Shown: positions 45,966 through 55,117 of the stretch, piece by piece
How positions within the stretch are numbered: position 1 is the stretch's first letter
How the letters are laid out: every line of letters starts with the position of its first letter
Origin: Mycoemilia scoparia
Taxonomy: Eukaryota > Kickxellomycota > Kickxellomycetes > Kickxellales > Kickxellaceae
Direction of reading: 5' to 3'
Assembly (NCBI GenBank): GCA_027575805.1
Contig: JANBPU010000044.1
Span: 38,747 to 102,746 of the forward strand
Length of the DNA stretch: 64,000 nt
Made by a program: the position numbers and the translations under genes
Notes under the pieces: generated by a model
Database searches by the model: none
What the model was told of the DNA's origin: nothing
What the model saw: only the letters and a program-made list of their open reading frames with translations

Positions 45966-48900
45966 ATGATATCGCCTTCCAATGGATTTGGAAGCATCTT
46001 CAATCATTTTCCGGTTATATCTATTGACTTTGGAAGGATATTGTAAGTGTTTTGTAGAATGCCTTTAGTTATGAGTTCTTATCAATACATATTTATATGG
46101 TTGACAAATGGTTTGAATGGTTCTCATTGTATAGCTATTGCTTGCTTACTATCGTTATATACACGCTCGCCCTAAGATATATTCTTCATCAGCACCTACC
46201 TACTGGCTTTTGGTTGAACCAAAAGAGGCGTGGTATATACTACCTATCCGGCAAAGTGAATCTTAAGCATTGGTTCAACTATGCCTATCCAGTCGAGAAA
46301 TCCATGGCAGCTGATTATGATGACGATGATGACGACGATGGTGATGATGGCGAGGCTTTTATTGATATTCAACCCAATCTCACAAAAGGCAATTACAGAA
46401 GGATCATCGCAATTCTGAAATCCAGTTTATCTTTGGCACTGTTCCTTGTCCATTCAAAGGCCTGCTGGAATCAAGATACAGGCGAATTCCAACTCTCTGC
46501 GGCTGCGTCGCCTTTTGCTACCATGTGGGGCATAATACTTGTTGTTCTAGTCGAGTCATATTGGTTCCGCAATAGCAGCTTATTTACTTCTCAATCAAAG
46601 GGCCTTAAAAAGGAAATCCAGTGCAATTATATCCTAACAACTTTCAGCGTAGCCATATTTGTCGAGGCTGAATACCAGCTCTATCTGGCACATGAAGCCA
46701 ACAAGGCTGCAGCCGATGATCAGGCAAGGACTTCCGAAGTTCTAAGATCTCAGTGGAGAAATGTAATTCTCACACTGTGCTTTATGCTGGCTTGTGGGTT
46801 TACATCGACCAAACCACGCGGGGATACCCTGAAATCGATCTATGAAGCAGCATCGCCATTTTCCAAACTTACTGGGGCGTGGCTGTTTTATTCGGCTCAA
46901 ACTATTAAAGCCAAGATGACCACAATAGACGACATCCCTGATGTTGAAAGCAGCATGGACACATTTAAATGCTGGGAAGCATGTTGCGAGGCATTTCAAA
47001 AGCTTTCTTCGCCGTGGTCCCTCCAGTTTAACATATTGTGGCTATTTCGCTACGAGCTTCTCAAACATACACTAAACGAGCTTTTGATGGCAGTTCTTGA
47101 TCCAGTAAAACTATACTTTGATAAAGCCATTCTTGATTCCCTCTTTGTCACTGACTTGAGCTCTACTAAAAACATGTTTGGCAATATCCTATGGGCCGGC
47201 AACTGTCACTTTATTTCCAGTGTGGTTTTTCGTATTGTAAGTGAGAGAAACAGAAAGTATATGAGCGGCGTTATGAATAGTATCGACAAGGCAATTAACT
47301 GTGAAAAGGAGCTCTGGAACGCAGGGGCAGGAATGATGATGAGGATCAAAGACACAAGAATCAGCGTTGAAACTGGAAAGCCCAAATCAAGATATCTCCA
47401 TCCCCATGGCCAGTTTATTACATCTGGAGCTGTCATCAGCAGCTATAATTCATACTTAAGCTGTGTTCGAAGCTGGATTTCACTTGGAGGCAGGTTTTAT
47501 CTTCTGTACCGAATTATTGGCAACTCGATCGTCTTTCCTTTTCTCATTTTCGCAACCGAACCGCTTTTAAGAAGGGTCATACAACTGGTCACTAAAAATA
47601 AACGCAAAGACAAGATTCAAATCAAGCTCAACAACAGGCTCAAAAATATCCAACAAAACATGGTATATAAGATAAAGGACATCAAACTTCTGGGATGGGG
47701 GTCTAAGTATATAAAACTATGGAAAAAGGTCGAAACGGAGGCCATGAATAGGAGGATCTTAAATAGGCTAGAGACCTGGCCAAGCATTTTGAGTAAAGGA
47801 GTCAATCTTTTTGCGCTGGGAATGACCTTTGGAACACACTCAATGTTCAATGACACACCATTAACTACATCTGACTACTTTACAATATATCAGCTTATTA
47901 CAATTGTAAAGAAACCTCTCGATGTTTTGAAGCAGCTCAACGACAAAAGTAACTTTTTTGGAATTTCTTTAATCAAATTGGGCCATATGGAATTCCTGAC
48001 AAGCCAGCTCAGGCAGAAATATACTGCCGATCTGTTGAAATCAAATACTTTTGTGACTAAAAAAATCGGTTTCAGCGGCAATGCCTGCCTTTGCTACAAC
48101 ATGTTTACCCCAGAGATTAACCAGTGGCCGCGAGACTCCAATGGCTCTTTGTTAACATCTGGACCAAAGTTTGATGAGCTCAAGCAAAGGATACATAAGA
48201 ACCGGGTGCTTTCTCATTTCAAACTGACTGATATCAATGTCGAGTTTCCACCCCACAAACTCACAGTCATCACAGGGCCAAATGGCTGTGGCAAGACCAC
48301 GTTACTTGATGCATTGCTGGGAAAGGCCTTTGCATTACAAGGACAGGTCCACTTTCCTTTTGTTTCCAATAAAAAAGGTCCAATGGAATTTGTTGAACTC
48401 GAAGATGTAGCGTACTTGTCGCAGCATCCAACCATTTTAAATAAAACTATTCGTGAAAACATACTGTTTAATGAGCCCATGGATCCTGATCGATACAAGC
48501 TAGCCATTGATGCTTGTGATTTGGTGCATGATATCCGCAAATTTGCATCCAGAGACCTGACTATTGTAGGTGAACACGGAGCAAAACTCTCTGGCGGGCA
48601 GGCTCAACGACTGGCATTAGCAAGGGCCCTATACCGAAAGACGTCTATCTTGGTCATCGATGATTGTATATCCGCTGTTGATTCCATAACGGCAAAACAT
48701 ATAATGAAAAATGCCATATCCCCAGAATCACCACTTGCAAAAGGAAGAACCCGCATCATGACAACAAACAACCTTGATATCTGTGCACATATGGCCCACA
48801 TGGTGATATCCATGGATAAGGGAAGGATCGTCAAGATAGGAAAACCAGAGGAATTTCAAGGCGAAAGTTGTGCAGAAGACGAGAAAAGCAGACCTGTCCG

Positions 48901-51316
48901 ATCAGTATTGTCAGCAGCAGATTATTATGAAAGCAAATTTGGCACTCGGTATTTTGGTATCAAGGACATAGACTGGGACGTGACAGTTGCAGCAGACCTT
49001 GCTGAGGAGGATGAGCTAGAAGAAGAACTCAAAAAAGACCAGTTGGGAAATATCGTAGCCGGATCGTTTAGCGAAACTGTTATAGAGGGAGTAAAATCTA
49101 CATCCAAGACTCTGAAAGAACTTTACAACTTTGTGATGACATGTGATGGGCTATCACTTATTGTTCAAAACGTTCTTGTCCGAGTGTTCGATACTGTGTT
49201 AATTTCGTTCGAGATCTACTGGCTTGGTATCTTCTCGCGTAGAACCACTAAGCTCAAAAACATGGGCCCTATGATGTTCATCTGTGGTCAGGGTGTTATG
49301 ACTGGTCTTTCGGCCATGTCCACTAGGATCAACATTTATCTACAGCGCTTGGCGTTAGGCAAAAAGTCCGATGTGCTTCAAGAAAAGATGGTGTCCCGGG
49401 TAATTCACAGCACACCAGAGTTCTTCCACACGAAAAAGAAGCACGATATAAATCGTCGAATATTTGAGCTCCCAAAGGTTCTCTTTACAAATTTTGTCAA
49501 TGAATTGTCATTATTGGTGAAGTTCAGCATAAACACGGCCTATATCATGGCACTCATGATTATCACCACGCCAAATTCATTGGTTTACATTGTTATTACG
49601 GCTCTCATCTATTCCTATATAAAATATAGCGACAAGCACTGCCAGCATATGATGAGTGTAGTGAGGAGTAAGCAAAGAAAGATTAGTAGAGACCAATGCT
49701 TTTGGCAAGATACGTCACTAGCTCGTGTTTCAGGATATAAACTCAAAGAATTCGAAAAAAAGATTGATGAGCAGGAAAAGTTATGTAGGGCGAACAGCTT
49801 TAAAAGCATAGACAGGAAGAAAAACATGATATTTTACTCCCTTGCCAACATATTTGCAGAGTCTCTGATCACCCTCATCCTTGGTATGAACACTTCAGCA
49901 AGCAGTTTTGGAGGGTTTGTCACGTATTTTTATTCAAAGGATTTAAATTCACGGCTAGATGAAAAGACTGATACTTTGTCAAGAAAGAAGAGACGAGGAA
50001 CAGATAATCTTGGGTTTATTCGCAACCAAGCCCTGACATTCCCAAGAAAAGTCCCGGATGCTATGGATATGCTATCCAGAATAAAAGCAAATGGCCATGA
50101 CCTCGAAATGACCAATGTTTACTTAAACATCATGCAAGAGGCTCCTGCGATTATTCCATCTAATCGACCACGACCAACTTGGCCAGAAGCAGGAGCAATA
50201 AAGGTTGAAAATCTTTCTGCTGCATATGACAAATATGCATCAATGGTGCTGTCCTGTTCTTCAAACAAAGATACTCTAAAAAATAAGTCAGCAAAATTTG
50301 GAAAGCATGTTGAACCATCACTGGCTCTTCAGAATATCAGTTTCGAGATAAAGGGAGGCGAGAAAGTAGGTATCATTGGAAGAACTGGTGCTGGCAAATC
50401 AACTCTGGCGCTGACTCTGATGCGATTCCTTGAACCCAAGTCTGGAACTATTATAATTGATGGAGTTGATATTAGCAAAATTGGACTAGAAGATCTTCGA
50501 TCCAGAGTCACTATCATTCCCCAGAATGCAAGTAAATTCAATGGATCTGTTCGCGATAACCTCGATCCATTTAATGAGTATACTGATAGCGAGTTGTGGG
50601 ATATCTTGATCAAGGTCGGACTAACCAAAGAGTCTTATCGAGATAAAGCCATGGCTAATAATAGCACCAATGACAATGAAAGCACTGAAGATGAAGATGG
50701 CTTTGGTATAGATGATTCGGATGACGATGATGATATCGATGGTGTGGAAAGTTTGAAGCATAAGCATTGGAAAAAGCTCTTTACTTTGAATAGCTTGAGG
50801 AAGATATTCAGGGAGGCCTATATGACTAGGTCTCGAATAGTGCATTATAAAAGTCGTCCTATGCGGAGCTATAATAACCTAATAACAAGTTTATCTCAAG
50901 GGAGAAATAGCACTGATACTTGGGTGTCTAGTGAAGGGCAGTTGCAACTCCTAACTCTTGCCCGATCAGTACTTCGTAAATCAAGGGTCCTTATCATGGA
51001 TGAGCCAACGGCAAATCTGGATTTAAAGACGGACAGGAAAATTCAAAAGCTTATAAGGAGTAAATTCCTTGAAGGTACAACAATCCTGTGTATAGCACAT
51101 CGCCTGAAAACAATCATCGACTATGATAGAATTTTGGTCATTGATGATGGTATTGTTATAGAGTCTGATGAGCCTTACAACCTGCTCTGCAATAAAGACT
51201 CAAGGTTCTATCATACTTGTGTTGCAAGTGGCAACTTTGGACTCCTTTATAAACTGGCAAAGAAGAGATATTACAAAAAGCATGGCATTGAATCGAGCGA
51301 GGATGAAGTTAAATGA
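45966..51316 (+). CDS. ABCC-type full-length ABC transporter
   Basis: The main frame 46097-51316 encodes 1739 residues with layout TMD0/TMD1-NBD1-TMD2-NBD2. NBD1 has Walker A GPNGCGKTT (near 726), signature LSGGQ (near 830) and Walker B ILVIDDCISAVDS, with Asp in place of the catalytic Glu and Asn in place of the switch His (TTNNLD). NBD2 has Walker A GRTGAGKS (near 1427), a degenerate signature SSEGQ (near 1609), Walker B VLIMDEPTANLD and switch AHRLKT. One degenerate and one complete ATP site is the ABCC (MRP/Ycf1/Ybt1) pattern. Acidic inserts occur near residue 75 and inside NBD2 (about 1515-1605). Likely an organic-anion or conjugate exporter of the vacuolar or plasma membrane; the substrate is unknown. 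A first exon at 45966-46042 (MISPSNGFGSIF...) spliced by gtaagt to 46135 is in phase and would replace the first 13 residues, giving 1752; both starts remain possible. The coding part is otherwise intronless. Confidence 0.92.
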
Positions 51317-52686
51317 AAGGCTGTTCTTGAACTCAGTAGTATTTGTCAATAGCCAAGTTTTATAGCATTATTATAGGCTTTTAGTTTATTGTTTTTGGAA
51401 TTTATCATAATATATTCTATAATAAAGTTATCAGTATTTTTTAATAAAAAATTAAAGGTCTATTATCATTATTTGACACATTCTCCATAAAAAAGGGGAT
51501 AAATATTATCCCTCAAATGTCAGAATCCCCTTTGAATGTGTGCCAGAATGATAACCTAGATAATAGCCAACAATCTCGCAGGTCATAACCCAGGCTGGCT
51601 GATATTTTACAATCAAGAGCTATTCTGAATAGTTCAGAATGGGTCACTTCAAGAGTGACTTGATTATATAGCGATTTTTAATAATTGATCAAAAAATGAT
51701 CAGAACATTTTGGAATCACTCCAAACCAACTATTTTTAAAAATCAATAGTTCTATTTAACTTATAAGAGTTTTAATTAGTTACATTTTGAGATGACCATC
51801 TCCTATCACTCTTTATAAATTTCAGCCATTTATTCTAACAAAGTTGTGGTTGAAAAGATTTAGTAGAGAAAGTTTTTGTTTTTAATATTTTAAACAGTAC
51901 AGAATTTCTCTAGTATTATTTTAAAATCTATATTAATCTTTCCTATTCTGAATTATTTTTATCAGGTCTGAATTCTTTTGTAAAACTTTTTTACTTTACA
52001 ACTTCCTGGCAATCAGTATTCATTCCAAACCATCCTGGCCTGTCAATATCAAAAGCCCATTCTGATGACAATATTGACTTCAGAATATAAAATTATTGTT
52101 AAGTATGTGAAGCCACACCAAACCTTTACAACAAGAAAAGTAAACACTTTTAATAAGGTTGGGAAAATAGTTGGGGTGATAATTTTTTGCTAAATTGTAA
52201 ATACCAGATACTCAAGTAACATTCAATAAAGATACAGTTTTTACAAAAAAAATAAGATTGAATGGTATAAAATAAAGATTTAAAAATATTGTAAATTTGT
52301 GTGCTCTAAGAATCATTATTGTAAAGAAATTGTTTTTTTGGCTTAAAAATATATCATTTTTTCAGTTCTACCAGTTTTTAAAAAGGTATGTTGTAGTAAA
52401 TCTAAAAAAATTGTAAAAAAATTGCAAATTTTTTATGAACCAAAGAGTCTGATTGTGTTGACAAATGTTGGACTTTGTTTTGTAATTCTCTATTTCTATA
52501 GTTTTGCTATAATTTTCACTAAAAGTGTTACACAGAATGAATATATATTTTAAAATTGTTATAACTTCTGTAAATCAAAAATATGTTTGGAATAAAAAAA
52601 CCTTTCTAACTTACAGTTTGTCATTTTTGTAGAACAACACTTTGTTTCAAAATATTTTTGTGCTGCACAGAATGGCTCCAATTTGG
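51317..52686. other. Intergenic region with a diverged family 4 repeat
   Basis: No gene is seen. At 51560-52070 the sequence matches blocks of 40470-41290 (for example tctaacaaagttgtggttga and accatcctggcctgtcaata). The right half (52100-52650) is very AT-rich and leads into the promoter of the secreted-protein gene. Confidence 0.5.
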
Positions 52687-52694
52687 TATAAATA
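52687..52694 (+). promoter_or_regulatory. TATA box of the third secreted-protein gene
   Basis: The sequence ggtataaatagggagcc is identical over 15 bases (tataaatagggagcc) to the TATA regions of the duplicated secreted-protein genes. It stands about 100 bp before the start codon. The next 30 bp (ccatgacacattttggaac) are also alignable with them (gcatg, ttggaa). Confidence 0.75.
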
Positions 52695-52789
52695 GGGAGC
52701 CCCATGACACATTTTGGAACAGATTATCTGCCATCCTCAACCACTTTTCAACCACCACTACCTCTCCACCCATTCACTTTCCCACAAAG

Positions 52790-53374
52790 ATGATTGCTCC
52801 CCTGCTTCTTTTGTTCCTCTTGGTCTTGCCATTCCTTTCGTCTGCCCAGCAGGTTTCAGGAACTTCAGCAGTAACTTGTCCTGAGGGAACTTTGCCATAT
52901 ACAAAAACAGAATATTGGCCAAAAAGTCAATTGAATTTCACACACCAGTTACCCTTTAACATCCCTGATGAAGCCATGGAAAAACCATTTGCCATTGATA
53001 TTGGAGGAGTAAGTGCTTTTGGAAGCTCTGTCAAGGGACAAAATAATGACTATGTGTCATTTACTTTAGAAAATGAGGAGTTAAAAACTGAATGGATTGC
53101 AAACAATGCAATTGAGGTTCAAAATGACACAGAGAGCATTAAGTGCATTGAAAAGCATAGGATGTTAGTTTTTGCCAACCCAGGCAAGATGAACCCATTC
53201 ACATTCTATAACAAGACTTACGAGATCATGATTTATGTTCCAAAGAGATTTTCTAATGTCACATATATAGGAAGTTCAGCTAATAGACTTGGAGCATTTT
53301 TCATTGACTCAAACTATTTCTTATTTTCCCAGATCTCTGTCACATTTATGGCAGTCTTTTATAATCTTTTCTAA
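52790..53374 (+). CDS. Secreted, probably GPI-anchored glycoprotein, 194 residues
   Basis: The open frame reaches back to 52658, but the TATA box at 52687 makes the Met at 52790 the likely start, and a signal peptide begins there (MIAPLLLLFLLVLPFLSSAQ). The cleavage region AQQVSG resembles AQHASG of the duplicated proteins, also at base level (gcccagca.g.ttcagg). The mature part looks globular, with four N-glycosylation sequons (NFT, NDT, NKT, NVT) and two Cys (VTC, IKC). The C-terminus is hydrophobic (FLFSQISVTFMAVFYNLF), compatible with a GPI signal. No domain family is recognised. It has no intron and is flanked on both sides by family 4 repeat sequence. Confidence 0.8.
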   Translation: MIAPLLLLFLLVLPFLSSAQQVSGTSAVTCPEGTLPYTKTEYWPKSQLNFTHQLPFNIPDEAMEKPFAIDIGGVSAFGSSVKGQNNDYVSFTLENEELKTEWIANNAIEVQNDTESIKCIEKHRMLVFANPGKMNPFTFYNKTYEIMIYVPKRFSNVTYIGSSANRLGAFFIDSNYFLFSQISVTFMAVFYNLF

Positions 53375-53529
53375 CTCATTTATTTAGCTTGATAAGTACT
53401 ATTTAGACCTATTAGTCCTTGGCTAATTTTCTTTATTAGTACTTTTATTAACTAATCAATAAATAGTCTGAAATGAGATAATTCTTTAGTATATCTAATT
53501 AAAAGTAAGGGCATATTTGGTTTATAATT

Positions 53530-54130
53530 TTTTTGATTATTAGTATCAGGACATGATCCAAGCTGGCTGACATTTAATGGTTCTGAACTGTTACAGACTA
53601 GGGTCATTCATAATATGCCTTAACTTTCAAGGAAGCTGTATCTGAAAAACTTGGTTCAGAATAATTTAGAGTCATTTAGAACAAGAGAGAATGATTTGAA
53701 AATAGGGTAAAATAAAATAAATATAAAAGTCCATTTGGGATAAGATAGAGTAAGTTTATATTAAAATAAAAAGGTATAGAGAAAATAATTTGCTTGTAAT
53801 GATTCTGAATAAGCTAGAACAGATAATAATTATTAGGAGTAACCAAAATGTAATAAGATGACAACTTGTTAAATCTCTTCAGCTACAACTTTATTTTAAA
53901 CTAAATAAAAGTATGCTTATTAAAAGGTATGATAAAGATAAGAAAACTCTTAATTTTGATTTGCTAAATTATATAAAAGTAGTATAAGGGATAAGACTCT
54001 TATTTCAGGATTCTAATTGTTTAAGAATCAACCTGATCAATGAGGAATTAATCATATTGGTTCTAAACTATTCTAGATAGCTCAAACTTGTGATATCCCA
54101 GATATTATGATCCATGTTGGCTACAGCCTA
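53530..54130. repeat. Family 4 diverged repeat, downstream of the secreted-protein gene
   Basis: The left part (aagctggctgacatttaatg, then ttagaacaagagagaatgat) resembles 51590 and 40560 in the same orientation. The part near 53860-53950 is an inverted match to 40890-40970 (reverse complement ataaagttgtagctgaagag). The element therefore seems to have long inverted ends. It is old, and its borders are uncertain. Confidence 0.45.
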
Positions 54131-54155
54131 ACACATGGCAAATCTCAAGCAATAA

Positions 54156-54287
54156 GGATCATTGTTTTTGAAGGGCTAATTTTTACCAGTAGGCCAGTTT
54201 CAACATGCACAATAGCCAGCCTATATTTTCATTGACCCATGTATTGTCATGTGTTGTCTAATGATAGCTCTTCAAAAATAATTACCT
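54156..54287. repeat. MITE-like element, family 1, variant B
   Basis: Left end ggatcattgtttttgaaggg and right end gctcttcaaaaataattacc. The interior has taccagtaggccagtttcaa and atattttcattgacccatgt, shared with the copy at 25235. Length is about 132 bp. A family 2 copy follows at 54330-54470 (gatccaatcatcagacattt). Confidence 0.85.
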
Positions 54288-54843
54288 ATATCAGTGTTAG
54301 TCTGATGAAGTTAATTTGCAGAACTCTATTGCACATGGTGATATCCCAGTTGGAATCAAATATATGCCTATTGAAATTGGTCCTCAAATTTTGATCCAAT
54401 CATCAGACATTTTATATACAATTCCTGGTTCTCACTTTTATCTGAAGTCTTGTTATTTCTGACCATTTAATAGATGGTTTTATTTGTAAAGAACTCCCTA
54501 ACGGTTCAAACACTTGTTGTTTAATTACAAGCAAAGCCCTGCCATCTGAAACATAATAAACCCTTTCTTTTCAAAATATTATTATTATTATTATTATTTA
54601 TGTATTTATTTTAGATTTTAAAATAAATAACCAATGGAGATAAAACACTATGCTGGCCTTGGCTTATTAAAATTAATTATAATGTCAAGAGAATACATGT
54701 GGTATTGAGGACAAACTCATGTATACTTTTCATTGAGGAGAGTCAAAGACCAAAATATTGTTGTTGGTACTGTTTGAAAAGTAGTGCGGCCTGGATCTTG
54801 TTTACTACTTTTTAATAGATTCTTTATTTAGCGACAACATTTA

Positions 54844-55002
54844 CTAATATCTTCCATTTCCTCCCCATCCAAACCTTTTCTTGACATTCTTGTCCGAATT
54901 GGAAGAAGAACCGGCGCTACCTTGCTGGTGTGCTGCGGATGACAAAAGGGCCAAAGCTAGGACGACAAAGATGGCACTAGTGAAGAGCTTGGACTGGTAC
55001 AT
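54844..55002 (-). CDS. Short secreted peptide precursor with dibasic site, 52 residues
   Basis: A 53-codon frame encodes a signal peptide of about 24 residues (MYQSKLFTSAIFVVLALALL, then SSAAH), a short Gly/Ser/Asn-rich spacer (about residues 28-37), the basic site KKR (41-43) and a nine-residue C-terminus FGWGGNGRY. This is the layout of a Kex2-processed peptide precursor: secretion signal, spacer, dibasic cleavage site and terminal peptide. The minus strand carries tataaata at 55110-55117, about 110 bp upstream, giving an expected leader of about 80 nt. There is no intron, and the mature part has no Cys. Function is unknown; a secreted signalling or antimicrobial-type peptide is possible, but so is a simple structural peptide. 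It is too short for usual gene callers. Confidence 0.72.
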   Translation of the reverse strand: MYQSKLFTSAIFVVLALALLSSAAHQQGSAGSSSNSDKNVKKRFGWGGNGRY

Positions 55003-55109
55003 TGTAATAGCGAGAGCGATATTAAGCGAGCGTGATGCTGTTGGCTAATAAAGTTGTGAATAAGCTTGTGAGTAATGTTTTTGAAAAGGATGGGTGGTGA
55101 CCTTCAGAG

Positions 55110-55117
55110 TATTTATA
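55110..55117 (-). promoter_or_regulatory. TATA box of the peptide precursor gene
   Basis: Minus strand tataaata within agtataaatactc. It lies about 108 bp upstream of the ATG at 55002. The context differs from the gggagcc type shared by the other secreted-protein genes. Confidence 0.6.
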
